Source: JACRIM01 sp964605185
GTDB lineage: Bacteria; Planctomycetota; Phycisphaerae; UBA1845; UTPLA1
Assembly (NCBI GenBank): GCA_964605185.1
Contig: CAZSBF010000099.1
Span: 1-15,622, forward strand
Direction of reading: 5' to 3'
DNA: 15,622 nt
The notes under the pieces are model-generated. The model was not told the DNA's origin, made no database searches, and saw only the letters and a list, made by a program, of their open reading frames with translations. Position numbers and translations under genes: made by a program. Shown here piece by piece: positions 6,184 through 14,325 of the stretch; positions within the stretch are counted from its first letter, which is position 1; each line of letters opens with the position of its first letter.

Positions 6184-6227
6184 CATCGTCGCGATCGAAA
6201 CGTGCGCGTCCGCGCTGGGCGACGATG
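6184..6227 (+). other. Nested hairpin in the leader of the second acyltransferase gene
   Basis: A perfect 9-bp stem (CATCGTCGC 6184-6192 with GCGACGATG 6219-6227) encloses a small GCGC/GCGC stem with a four-base loop (6204-6215). It lies between the two paralogous acyltransferase genes. The 3' arm contains an in-frame ATG (6225), which favours the next ATG at 6249 as the real start. Confidence 0.4.
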
Positions 6228-6248
6228 AAATCTGATGATGTGACAACC

Positions 6249-7016
6249 ATGACACAATCCACGACTCGTGACGCCCGACCGGGCCTGCAGGCCTTTCTGT
6301 TATTGGAGATGTTCGTCAAGCTGACGATCTGGTCTGCCTCGTTTGCCGTTGCATCGGTGACGCTTCGATATTTCAATCGTTGGCCGACCACGCCGATCTG
6401 GAATTCCGATTTTCGCATGGCGTGGGATTGGGGACAGGCGATAACACTGTGGATGCTGGTCTTTAACGTAGCGTATGTCGCCGCGTTGATTCTGCTTAAG
6501 GTGCCGATTCCCAATCCAAGAGAGGGAAAGTACGAACTGCGGCCCGGCACGCGACCTGGTGGGCAGTTAATTCGCGCTGCGTTGATCTCCGTTTTAACAA
6601 AGGCTCGTTACGAAGCTCCGTTTCCTGCCATTTTCGTTTATCAGCTCACCTGCCTGCCGCCGTTGCGGTGGTTCGTCGCGGCGACGATTGGGCCGCGAAG
6701 CAAGTCGGTCAATGTGACGCAGCCGATCCTCGGTGATCCGCATTTGACCACGATCGGCAGAAACGTTGTGATCGGCTTTGGCACATCAATCACCGCACAC
6801 ACGCAGGACCGGGATGCCGTCACCGTGGCGCGAACCGTGATCGAGGACGACGTGTTGATCGGCGCGGAATGCGTCATTTACGGGGGCTGCACCATCAAAC
6901 GCGGGGCCATCGTCGGCGGTGGGGCGATCGTGCGGGCGTTCACTACCATCGGCGAGTACGAAGTCTGGGCCGGCGTGCCTGCGAAGAAGATTAAGGATCT
7001 GCCGCCGGCGCCGTGA
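6249..7016 (+). CDS. Membrane-anchored hexapeptide-repeat acyltransferase, copy 2
   Basis: 255 residues, with the same architecture as the preceding protein and close similarity along its length: shared blocks include VLTKAR.EAPFPA, VYQ..CLPP.RW, TIGRNVVIG/SLGRNVVIG and IEDDVLIGA. Two membrane segments (about 13-34 and 62-81) precede the beta-helix, and AHTQDRD replaces GHYQDQD at the probable catalytic His. The ending EVWAGVPAKKI is closer to the usual WAGVPAK closing motif than in copy 1. ATG at 6249 is chosen because it aligns with the copy 1 start; ATG at 6225 is in frame but sits in a hairpin. The pair probably arose by tandem duplication. Whether the copies act on two positions of one substrate or form a hetero-trimer cannot be told from sequence. 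Confidence 0.85.
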   Translation: MTQSTTRDARPGLQAFLLLEMFVKLTIWSASFAVASVTLRYFNRWPTTPIWNSDFRMAWDWGQAITLWMLVFNVAYVAALILLKVPIPNPREGKYELRPGTRPGGQLIRAALISVLTKARYEAPFPAIFVYQLTCLPPLRWFVAATIGPRSKSVNVTQPILGDPHLTTIGRNVVIGFGTSITAHTQDRDAVTVARTVIEDDVLIGAECVIYGGCTIKRGAIVGGGAIVRAFTTIGEYEVWAGVPAKKIKDLPPAP

Positions 7017-7075
7017 CCAACGTGTGCTACCTTTCTGGAAGCCGCGAGTCGCCATCGCTACCATGTAACCCGACC

Positions 7076-8443
7076 ATGAGTGACACCGCGTTCATCCTGA
7101 TTGTTGAAGACGAGGCCTCGCACGGAGAAGCGATCAAGGAAGGCCTTGAGCGTGCCGGGCACGCCTGCCGGCTGGTCGATTCCGGCGAGAAGGCGGTCGA
7201 GTCGCTGTGCAATCGCGCACCGCACGTGATCGTTACCGACCATCGTCTCGGCGGAAGCCTTTCTGGTTTGGATGTCCTCAAGCAGGCCCGGACCATCTGC
7301 CCGTGGACGCAGGGCATTCTCATAACGGCCCACGGGGATGAGAAGCTGGTCCGCGACGCCATCATCGAGGGGGGAGCTTACGACTATCTGCAGAAGCCGC
7401 TCGATCTGGAGGCGCTTCGCGTGGCCGTGCTGCGTGCGGCGCGACAGGCGATCACCCTTCGTGAAAACTATGTCATGAAGGATCAGCTCGACAAGGCCGT
7501 CACGTTTGAGGGGATCATTGCCGTCAGTGGGGCGATGAACAACGTGCTCTATCGCGCCAAGCGGCTCGCTAACACAAAACTGACCGTGCTCATTTTTGGG
7601 GAGTCGGGCACCGGCAAGGAACTGATCGCCCGGGCGATTCACAACAATTCCGATCGGCGGAAAAAACCGTGGGTGCCGGTGAACTGTGCCGGAATCTCCG
7701 AGGGAATTCTCGAATCGGAGTTGTTCGGCCACGTCAAAGGGTCATTCACCAACGCTTATGCCGACCGCCGCGGATTCTTCGAAGAGGCCGATGGGGGGAC
7801 AATCTTTCTTGACGAGATCGGGGACATGGCCCCGGCGATGCAGTCGAAACTGCTGCGCGTGCTGGAGAACGGTGATGTGATGCGCGTCGGATCGAGCAAG
7901 CCGATCAAGGTGGATGTGCGCGTCGTTGCCGCGACGAACAAGGACTTGAAGGAAGCGGTGGAGAAGAAGGCGTTTCGCGAGGATCTCTTTTTTCGCGTGA
8001 ATCAGGCCGACATTAACCTGCTGCCGCTCCGCGACCGACGCGAGGACATTCTCCCACTGGTCTATCATTTCCTGCAGCGGGCCAACGAGCTGCATAACAA
8101 GAACATTCAGCGGATCACGCCCGAGGCGATGCGACTGCTTCATAATTACAATTGGCCCGGCAACGTGCGCGAGCTGCAAAACGTGGTGAACCAGATGACC
8201 GTGTTCTGCGAGGCCGACGAGATCGACGTCCGCGACCTGCCGTCGACGCCGCCGATCAACGCGACGACCGACATCGTTCCGGTGAAGCCAAGGCCGTTTA
8301 ACGTGACGCTCCGCGAGTTGGAGATGATGGCAATTCAGCACGCCCTCGCGCAGCACAAGGGCAATCGGGAGAAGGCGGCCAAACAGCTGGGCATCGGCGC
8401 CCGCACGCTCTATCGCAAGATCAAGGAATACGACATCAAGTAA
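7076..8443 (+). CDS. NtrC-type sigma-54-dependent response regulator
   Basis: 455 residues in the standard three-part order. The receiver domain (about 6-120) has acidic E11/D12, phospho-acceptor D55, T84 and K107. The AAA+ domain has Walker A GESGTGKE (175-182), Walker B GTIFLDE (241-247), the sensor I region VRVVAATNKDL, arginine-finger region FREDLFFRVNQ, and WPGNVRELQ. A C-terminal Fis-type helix-turn-helix (about 412-455) ends in ARTLYRKIKEY. These activators drive transcription from sigma-54 promoters when phosphorylated. The sigma-54 contact loop reads GSFTNA (222-227), differing from the family GAFTGA at two positions. No histidine kinase gene is in the window, so the partner is unknown. 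ATG at 7076 begins just before the receiver; an in-frame GTG at 7013 overlaps the previous stop but would add a 21-residue unstructured lead. Confidence 0.95.
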   Translation: MSDTAFILIVEDEASHGEAIKEGLERAGHACRLVDSGEKAVESLCNRAPHVIVTDHRLGGSLSGLDVLKQARTICPWTQGILITAHGDEKLVRDAIIEGGAYDYLQKPLDLEALRVAVLRAARQAITLRENYVMKDQLDKAVTFEGIIAVSGAMNNVLYRAKRLANTKLTVLIFGESGTGKELIARAIHNNSDRRKKPWVPVNCAGISEGILESELFGHVKGSFTNAYADRRGFFEEADGGTIFLDEIGDMAPAMQSKLLRVLENGDVMRVGSSKPIKVDVRVVAATNKDLKEAVEKKAFREDLFFRVNQADINLLPLRDRREDILPLVYHFLQRANELHNKNIQRITPEAMRLLHNYNWPGNVRELQNVVNQMTVFCEADEIDVRDLPSTPPINATTDIVPVKPRPFNVTLRELEMMAIQHALAQHKGNREKAAKQLGIGARTLYRKIKEYDIK

Positions 8444-8473
8444 TCGCCGCTCGCGCCGGCGTGGGCACTATCG

Positions 8474-9613
8474 ATGGCACGCTGGACGAAACACGATATC
8501 GCGTTCATGTCCGAGGCGCTGGACCTCGCGGCGAATGGTCTCGGTTTGGTTGAGCCTAACCCGATGGTGGGGTGCGTACTTGTCAAAAAGGGGCGGATCG
8601 TGGGTCGGGGCTTTCACCGCAAACTTGGCGGCCCGCACGCGGAGGTCGAGGCGCTGCGCGATGCGGGCAAGCGGGCGAAGGGCGCGACGGCCTATGTCAC
8701 GCTGGAGCCTTGTAATCATCATGGCCGAACACCGCCGTGCACCGAGGCGTTGATCGCGGCCGGTGTTTCGCGCGTGATCGCAGGGATGAAGGACCCAAAT
8801 CCGCTCGTGAGCGGCAAAGGTTTTCGTCGACTACGGGCAGAGGGAATCCCATGCAACGTGGGGCTGCTTGAGCCGCAAGCACGAGTACTGAACGCTCCGT
8901 TTATCACGCGCTACACGAAGCATCGTCCATACGTTTATCTCAAGTGGGCACAATCCATTGACGGCAAGATTGCGACGAGAAACGGCGACTCCAAGTGGAT
9001 CAGCTCGCCAGAAAGTCGACGTGTCGTACACCGGCTTCGGGCGCGCATGGATGCGATCCTTGTCGGTGTTGATACTGTGATTGTCGATGACCCGGACCTC
9101 ACGGCCCGCCTTGTCCGGCCGCTTCGCACGGCGGCGCGGGTAGTGATCGATCCGCGACTTCGGACTCCGCTTTCGTCGCGACTTGTGCGCACCGCACGAC
9201 GCACGCCCACGCTGATTGCTTCGACAAAGAAAATGGGCGCATCCGCAAGGGCTCGCGCTTTGATTGCGAAGGGCTGCGACTTGATCGCCGTGCCCGCGCG
9301 CGGCCGGACGCTTCGCCTTACCGCCCTGTTGAAAACGCTGAGTGATCGCGCCATGACCAACGTGCTCGTAGAGGGCGGGGGGCGGACGCTGGGCGAGTTT
9401 GTCGAACAGCAGATGGCGGATGAGGCCCTTGTTTTCGTCGCCCCCCGGCTCATCGGCGGCGAAACCGCGCCTGGGCCGCTCCGCAATCTCGGACCAGCCA
9501 CGATGCAGGGATTGCCGGCCGTGGACGTGATGTCGATACACTCAAGCAGTAGCGATCTGTGCTATACTATTTGTTTCCCGAGCCGGACCCGCAAAGGGCG
9601 GTTTCCCCAGTAA
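8474..9613 (+). CDS. ribD: Bifunctional riboflavin biosynthesis deaminase-reductase
   Basis: RibD carries out the deamination and the reduction that follow GTP cyclohydrolase II in riboflavin synthesis. The 379-residue length is typical. The N-terminal cytidine-deaminase-like domain has the zinc ligands H55 (in GPHAEVEAL, with catalytic E57), C80 and C89 (TLEPCNHHGRTPPC). The reductase domain starts near residue 150 with LKWAQSIDGKIA, then SKWISSPESRRVVHRLRA, ILVGVDTV..DDP.LTAR and EGGGRTLGEF, all standard. The last residues (SRTRKGRFPQ) are poorly conserved in character. The gene begins 30 bp after the response regulator, and no other riboflavin gene is adjacent. The 3' end carries a possible promoter for the next gene. 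Confidence 0.96.
   Translation: MARWTKHDIAFMSEALDLAANGLGLVEPNPMVGCVLVKKGRIVGRGFHRKLGGPHAEVEALRDAGKRAKGATAYVTLEPCNHHGRTPPCTEALIAAGVSRVIAGMKDPNPLVSGKGFRRLRAEGIPCNVGLLEPQARVLNAPFITRYTKHRPYVYLKWAQSIDGKIATRNGDSKWISSPESRRVVHRLRARMDAILVGVDTVIVDDPDLTARLVRPLRTAARVVIDPRLRTPLSSRLVRTARRTPTLIASTKKMGASARARALIAKGCDLIAVPARGRTLRLTALLKTLSDRAMTNVLVEGGGRTLGEFVEQQMADEALVFVAPRLIGGETAPGPLRNLGPATMQGLPAVDVMSIHSSSSDLCYTICFPSRTRKGRFPQ
9560..9568 (+). promoter_or_regulatory. Candidate extended -10 promoter inside the ribD end
   Basis: TGCTATACT is an extended -10 element (TG-N-TATACT), about 60 bases ahead of the thioredoxin-domain gene start at 9631. No recognisable -35 box is at the normal distance, which is tolerable for extended -10 promoters. 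It would let the envelope genes be expressed independently of ribD. Confidence 0.4.
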
Positions 9614-9630
9614 CAATCTTGGAGCATTGG

Positions 9631-10857
9631 ATGCGACTGCAACGCCTGTTCATGTGCCTGCCTCTGCTTTGCGCGACCTATGTCGCCGCTGAACCCAACG
9701 GTGCAAAGGATGCCCGCGAGCTGTTGACCAAGGCCAACGCCGCCGCGGCCGCACTTTCGGCCGTGTCGTACAACGCCAAGCTCTATGCTGAAGGCCAGTT
9801 CGCCGGCCAGTTTCCGGCGATGAGCGGAAAAGTGCTCGCCCGAAAGCTCGGTGTCGGCAAGCTCAAGCAGATACGGATCGATGCGAACGCGGTCACGCGG
9901 GCCATGACGCCCGAAGGGCCCAAGGAATCAATCGAGAACGTTACCTTCGTGAACAACGGCACGGATATCCTCCTTCGAGAGGATGCTCGCAAGCGCCTTT
10001 CGGTCGGCAAGGCGGAAATGGCGTCGCTGCAGCCGGTCAACATGCTGTATCAGGAGAAGTTTCTTTCCGACGCCGCATTCAAGGATGAGACTAAGAGCGG
10101 CACGGCCGTCCTGGATGGCAACGTCACGGTTCAGGGCGTTGAGTGCGATGTAGTCAGTGTGAAGTACGACCCGAACGGGATGCGGACCGCCAAGATTTAT
10201 CTTGGGAAAAAGGACAATCTGCTTCGCCGTCTCGAAACAGCCATTGCGTTTCGGATGCAGGGTAAGCAGGAAATCACGCAGGGCACGGTCATCTTCAGCA
10301 TCGAAGGCCTCGATACGCAGCCGAAGGTTGAGGACAGCCACTTCGTTCTCGACTGCCCGGCGGGCTACACCCGCGAAACGATGGAGGTCCAGCAAGCGCC
10401 GCAGCAGCAGCAGCGCGGCGCTGTGGCGATCGGGGCAGACGCGCCCGATTGGGAACTGGAGTCGTCCGATGGCAAGAAGATCGCCCTCAGCAAACTGCGC
10501 GGCACGTTCGTAGTGATTGATTTCTGGGCAACCTGGTGCGGGCCGTGCAAGATGGCCATGCCGGGGTTGCAGAAGCTGCACGAACGAATGAAGGGCAAGC
10601 CCGTTATTGTCTTTGGGGCGAATTGCTGGGAACGATCGCCTCAGGCTGACCCCATGGGCTATGTGAAGTCAAAGGGGTTCACCTATCCCCAACTGTTGAA
10701 GGCGGATGCCGCCGCGACCGCGTATGGCGTCACCGGGATACCAGCCATTTTTCTGATTGGCCCGGATGGCAAGGTTCTGCAAATCGTCCGAGGCTATGAC
10801 CCTCGCACCGAAGAGAATTTCGCCAAGTTGATCGAGGAAAAGCTGAACTCGAAATGA
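9631..10857 (+). CDS. Secreted LolA-like/TlpA-type thioredoxin fusion protein
   Basis: 408 residues. The N-terminus (MRLQRLFMCLPLLCATYVAA) is a Sec-type signal peptide with probable cleavage after A20. Residues about 25-250 form a beta-rich LolA/DUF2092-like domain (ARELLTKANAAAAALSAVSY, then KLKQIRIDANAV, TDILLREDARKRL, AKIYLGKKDNLLRRLETAI). A Gln-rich linker (about 254-262) leads to a TlpA/AhpC-TSA-type thioredoxin domain with IGADAPDWEL, active site WCGPC (C303, C306) and cis-Pro P371 in GIPAIFLI. TlpA-like proteins handle disulfides outside the cytoplasm; the role of the first domain is unknown. ATG at 9631 has TTGGAG eight bases upstream. Its stop overlaps the next gene's ATG (ATGA), indicating translational coupling with the glycosyltransferases. 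Confidence 0.9.
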   Translation: MRLQRLFMCLPLLCATYVAAEPNGAKDARELLTKANAAAAALSAVSYNAKLYAEGQFAGQFPAMSGKVLARKLGVGKLKQIRIDANAVTRAMTPEGPKESIENVTFVNNGTDILLREDARKRLSVGKAEMASLQPVNMLYQEKFLSDAAFKDETKSGTAVLDGNVTVQGVECDVVSVKYDPNGMRTAKIYLGKKDNLLRRLETAIAFRMQGKQEITQGTVIFSIEGLDTQPKVEDSHFVLDCPAGYTRETMEVQQAPQQQQRGAVAIGADAPDWELESSDGKKIALSKLRGTFVVIDFWATWCGPCKMAMPGLQKLHERMKGKPVIVFGANCWERSPQADPMGYVKSKGFTYPQLLKADAAATAYGVTGIPAIFLIGPDGKVLQIVRGYDPRTEENFAKLIEEKLNSK

Positions 10858-12608
10858 GTCCCGAAGCGCCGCGAAGTACCCCGGGGTGGCTGTCGCCGCG
10901 GCGTTCGATTGCTCTCATTCTGCTCGCAGCCGCTGCACTTCGACTCCCTGCGCTGGAATCAGCACCTCCGCCACTCAATCAAGATGAGGCCTCCCGCCTC
11001 TACGACGCGTGGAGCCTGCTCGATACCGGCAAGGATCGCACGGGGCGTCCGTGGCCGTTCTTTCTCGAAAGTTACGGAGAGGGCGACTTCACCGCAGCGC
11101 TCTCGACGTACATCACCATCCCATTTGTCGCCATCCTTGGACCGACCGCGCTCGCGGTGCGCCTGCCCGACGCGCTGCTCAGCATTGTGACTGTGGGGCT
11201 GGTCTGGGATTGGATGCGGCGGGCACACTCAGAGCGGCTGGCGTTGATGGCCGCGTTGTTTCTTGCAATGGACCCGTGGCACGTGCTGGTGACGCGGACA
11301 GGCTGGGAATTTGGGTACGTCCCTTTTTTCCTAACGGCGGGGCTTTGCACAGCACAGCGGGCCGGGCTGATGCCGGGCACCGCGAATGCACGCGCATCGG
11401 GAGGTTGGGCCTTCGTCAGCGCGACGATGCTGGCCTTTTGCGCATGGACCTATCCTTCTACGCGCATGGTTGTGCCGCTGTATTGCATTGCGTTGGTGAT
11501 ATTCAATTGGCGATATTTTCAAATGCTTTGGAGCAATTCATCGCCGGGGTCCGCGAGACTTGCCACTGGGCTGGCGCCTCAGTGCTCGGATTGGGGCGCG
11601 CGTCGGGCGTGCGTCGCGTTCGTGGTGGCGGCGATCATGGCCGGCGCTCCGTTATGGATCACGATGCTTCGACAGCCGGATCGACTGGCCGCTCGCGCGA
11701 AGATTGCGATGCTCGATTTCTCGGCCGCGGCGCTTCCGGCGAGCATTCCCCGGGTGATCGGTTATTACCTGTCCTATTTCAATCCGGTCTGGCTGGTGAC
11801 ACACCCCGAGGAGATTACGACGGTGGGCATTCCGGGCATCGGGATGCATCTGTGGGTTGTTGCGCCGTTGATCGTGATTGGCGTTTTCTTGGTGATGCGG
11901 CGCTGCCGCGCGGATTCGCTGTCGCGCACGGTGCTACTCTGGCTGGTGCTCACGCCATTGCCCGCGGCCATCTGTGACGACATTCAACCGCACATGATCC
12001 GCGTCATTACCGGGATGACGCTCTGGCCGATCCTTGGCGCGATGGGGGCCGACTGGGTGTGCGAGTGGATGAAGGCTCGGAAGCCGACAAGCAGTCGCGC
12101 CGCCGGATTGGCGTTTGGCGTGCTGTTTGTTGCGAATTCAGCGTGGTTTGCACATCAGTATTTTCGCGCGTACCCCGCCCACGCTGAGCTTGGTTACCAG
12201 ACGCCGCTCATACGAGCGTTGGAATATGTGGCTGCGCGACGCAATGAAGCCGATTTCGTGCTGGTTACCAACCGCGCAAATCAGGCGTACATTTATGCGC
12301 TGCTCGCCGAACCAATTCCCCCGAAAGCGCTACACGCCGAGCCGCCCATGGTTGCCCACGGGCCGGTGAACTTTCATCAGGTCATCCGCATCGGCCGGTA
12401 TATGTTTACGCCGCGCGACCCGGTGAATTACCCCGATGCCCAGCAGTTGTTTCAGCAGGCGTGGAGTTCGCTTCCGATCGGTGCACGCGGATTCGTGATC
12501 GAACAGCCGGGGTACTTTCCCGAAGGCGAGTTGATTACTCATTTTCCATGGGCCGAGCCGACGAATTCCCCTGGTGGGTATGAGGTGCGGCGATGGCGAA
12601 AGGAGTGA
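10854..12608 (+). CDS. GT-C family (PMT/ArnT-like) membrane glycosyltransferase, copy 1
   Basis: 584 residues with a multi-spanning N-terminal part of about ten hydrophobic segments and a soluble C-terminal part of about 150 residues. The first loop carries N-Q-D44-E45-A-S-R, the acidic motif typical of GT-C enzymes that use polyprenyl-phosphate sugars and act on the outer face of the membrane. Other strong blocks are DRTGRPWPFFLESYGEGDF, DPWHVLVTRTGWEFGYVPFF, YPSTRM and DIQPHMIRVITGM. The sugar and acceptor (protein, lipid or glycan) cannot be read from sequence. The ATG overlaps the stop of the thioredoxin gene, and the next gene is a paralogue 7 bp downstream. Compared with that paralogue it carries about 18 extra residues after the sixth or seventh helix (NSSPGSARLATGL region). 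Confidence 0.88.
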   Translation: MSPEAPRSTPGWLSPRRSIALILLAAAALRLPALESAPPPLNQDEASRLYDAWSLLDTGKDRTGRPWPFFLESYGEGDFTAALSTYITIPFVAILGPTALAVRLPDALLSIVTVGLVWDWMRRAHSERLALMAALFLAMDPWHVLVTRTGWEFGYVPFFLTAGLCTAQRAGLMPGTANARASGGWAFVSATMLAFCAWTYPSTRMVVPLYCIALVIFNWRYFQMLWSNSSPGSARLATGLAPQCSDWGARRACVAFVVAAIMAGAPLWITMLRQPDRLAARAKIAMLDFSAAALPASIPRVIGYYLSYFNPVWLVTHPEEITTVGIPGIGMHLWVVAPLIVIGVFLVMRRCRADSLSRTVLLWLVLTPLPAAICDDIQPHMIRVITGMTLWPILGAMGADWVCEWMKARKPTSSRAAGLAFGVLFVANSAWFAHQYFRAYPAHAELGYQTPLIRALEYVAARRNEADFVLVTNRANQAYIYALLAEPIPPKALHAEPPMVAHGPVNFHQVIRIGRYMFTPRDPVNYPDAQQLFQQAWSSLPIGARGFVIEQPGYFPEGELITHFPWAEPTNSPGGYEVRRWRKE

Positions 12609-12615
12609 TCGCACC

Positions 12616-14316
12616 GTGAGTAGCGACCGGCCGGTTGAATCGACACGCGGGCTTGCGTCTTCGCGCGCGATCCTGTTGGTGGTCATGATCGGCGCAGCGT
12701 TACGGCTTACCCTGTTGACCAGTGTCCCGCCGCCGCTCAATCACGACGAAGCATCACGTCTCTACGATGCATGGTCGCTTCTTGAACAGGGCACCGATCG
12801 TACGGGTCGTCCGTGGCCTTTCTTTCTGGAGGGTTACGGCGAAGGCGATTTCACGGCGGCGCTGACGTCGTATCTCACGATCCCGTTTGTGATGGTTCTT
12901 GGGCCGGAAGTGCTCGCGGTCCGGCTGCCGGATGCATTGCTCAGCTCGTTCACAATTTTCATCGTGTGGTCGTGGCTTCGCCGTGCATATTCCGGGCGAG
13001 TCGCGATTCTTGCCGCGTTGTTTCTGGCATTTGACCCGTGGCACGTTCAGGTGACGCGCACCGGCTGGGAGTTTGGATATGTCCCGTTCTTTCTGGCGGC
13101 GGGAATGGCGTGCGCCGACCGAGCCGGTTTGCTTCCGGGGTCGGTCGCCGCTCGCGGTTCGTCGCGCTGGGCGGTTGGGGCGGCGACGGCTTTGGCGCTT
13201 TCGGCGTGGGTTTATCCTTCAACACGCATGGTCACGCCGCTCTTGTGTGTCGCGTTGGTCGTGCTCAATTGGCCGCACTACGCCGCGCTTCTGCGCGAAC
13301 GCGCGGGGCGGCGGGCGATCTCCACGTTCATCATGGCGACGCTGATTGCCGGCGCCCCCCTGTGGGTCACCACGCTGAGCGACCCCAGCCGACTTGCGGC
13401 CCGAGGGAAGATCGCGCTCATGGACTTTCGGCCTGCAGCGCTTCCGACCACCATTCCACAAGCGTTATGGAATTACGCTTCTTACTTCGACCCATCATTT
13501 CTCGTCACCTTCCCCGAGGAATTCACGACGATCGGCATCCCCGGCGTGGGGCTGCATCTCTGGGCAGTCGCGCCGTTCATGGTCGTCGGCCTGATCCTGA
13601 CGGTCTCCCGCTACCCATCAACGCCGCTCATGCGGGTTTTGTTGCCGTGGATTCTGCTGACGCCAGTCCCCGCCGCGATCTGCAAAGACATTCAACCGCA
13701 CATGATTCGGGTGATCACAGGAATGGTGGTGTGGCCGATCCTTGGGGCGATTGGGGCGGAGTGGATTTGGAGTCGACTCACCAAGCGGTCGGCGGCCAAT
13801 CGCCGCGCGCTGCTCGCTTGTTACGCTTTGTTCTTCACTGCCAACGCCGCCTATTTCGCGCATCAGTATTTTCGCGCGTATCCGCTCCACGCCGAGTTGG
13901 GTTATTCATCGTCGTTTATTCGCGCGTTGAAGTATGTCGTCGAGCGGCGTGATGAATGCGACTTCGTCCTGGTGACGAATCGCGTTCATCAGGGGTACAT
14001 CTATGCCCTGCTCTACACGCCCATTTCGCCGGCGGCACTTCGAGCCGATCCCCCGGTCGTTGCGCGCGGCCCGCAGAACTTTCATCAGGTCCTTCGCGTG
14101 GGCCGGTACTACTTTGCCCCGCGTGATCCGCTGAATTATCCGGATGCCGGACGCCTGTTTCAGGAGGCATGGGCTGCGATTCCAACCGGCGCCCGCGCGC
14201 TGGTGATCGAACAGCCCGGCCATTTCACCGAGGGCGAGCTTCTCGCTTATTTCCCGTGGGCCGATCCGGCGACGCCGCCGGGCGGGTATGAAGTGCGGCG
14301 CTGGCGAAAGGAATAA
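12616..14316 (+). CDS. GT-C family (PMT/ArnT-like) membrane glycosyltransferase, copy 2
   Basis: 566 residues, colinear with the preceding protein and by eye identical at well over half of positions, including D44-E45 at the same number, the DRTGRPWPFFLE.YGEGDF block and the final GGYEVRRWRKE. Multi-spanning, with a soluble C-terminal domain (HQVLRVGRYYFAPRDPLNYP). The start is GTG at 12616, chosen because AAAGGAG lies 10 bases upstream, formed by the last codons and stop of copy 1, and because it gives the same N-terminal length as copy 1. Role as for copy 1: sugar transfer at the outer face of the membrane. Duplication with retention of the acidic motif in both suggests two active enzymes with different donors or acceptors. 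It faces purH with 9 bp between stops and no visible terminator. Confidence 0.88.
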   Translation: MSSDRPVESTRGLASSRAILLVVMIGAALRLTLLTSVPPPLNHDEASRLYDAWSLLEQGTDRTGRPWPFFLEGYGEGDFTAALTSYLTIPFVMVLGPEVLAVRLPDALLSSFTIFIVWSWLRRAYSGRVAILAALFLAFDPWHVQVTRTGWEFGYVPFFLAAGMACADRAGLLPGSVAARGSSRWAVGAATALALSAWVYPSTRMVTPLLCVALVVLNWPHYAALLRERAGRRAISTFIMATLIAGAPLWVTTLSDPSRLAARGKIALMDFRPAALPTTIPQALWNYASYFDPSFLVTFPEEFTTIGIPGVGLHLWAVAPFMVVGLILTVSRYPSTPLMRVLLPWILLTPVPAAICKDIQPHMIRVITGMVVWPILGAIGAEWIWSRLTKRSAANRRALLACYALFFTANAAYFAHQYFRAYPLHAELGYSSSFIRALKYVVERRDECDFVLVTNRVHQGYIYALLYTPISPAALRADPPVVARGPQNFHQVLRVGRYYFAPRDPLNYPDAGRLFQEAWAAIPTGARALVIEQPGHFTEGELLAYFPWADPATPPGGYEVRRWRKE

Positions 14317-14325
14317 CGTATCGCG

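Noticed and set aside
11276..11296. TGGCAC sequence resembling a sigma-54 -24 element
   Set aside because: The -12 GC element is missing at the required spacing and the site is within conserved coding sequence (DPWHV), recurring in the paralogue.
11009..11977. Alternative-frame 322-codon open frame inside glycosyltransferase copy 1
   Set aside because: It is a frame-shifted shadow; a similar shadow exists at 13038-13952 in copy 2 only because the DNA is duplicated.
14317..14325. Terminator between glycosyltransferase copy 2 and purH
   Set aside because: Only 9 bp separate the stop codons and no stem with T-run was found around them.
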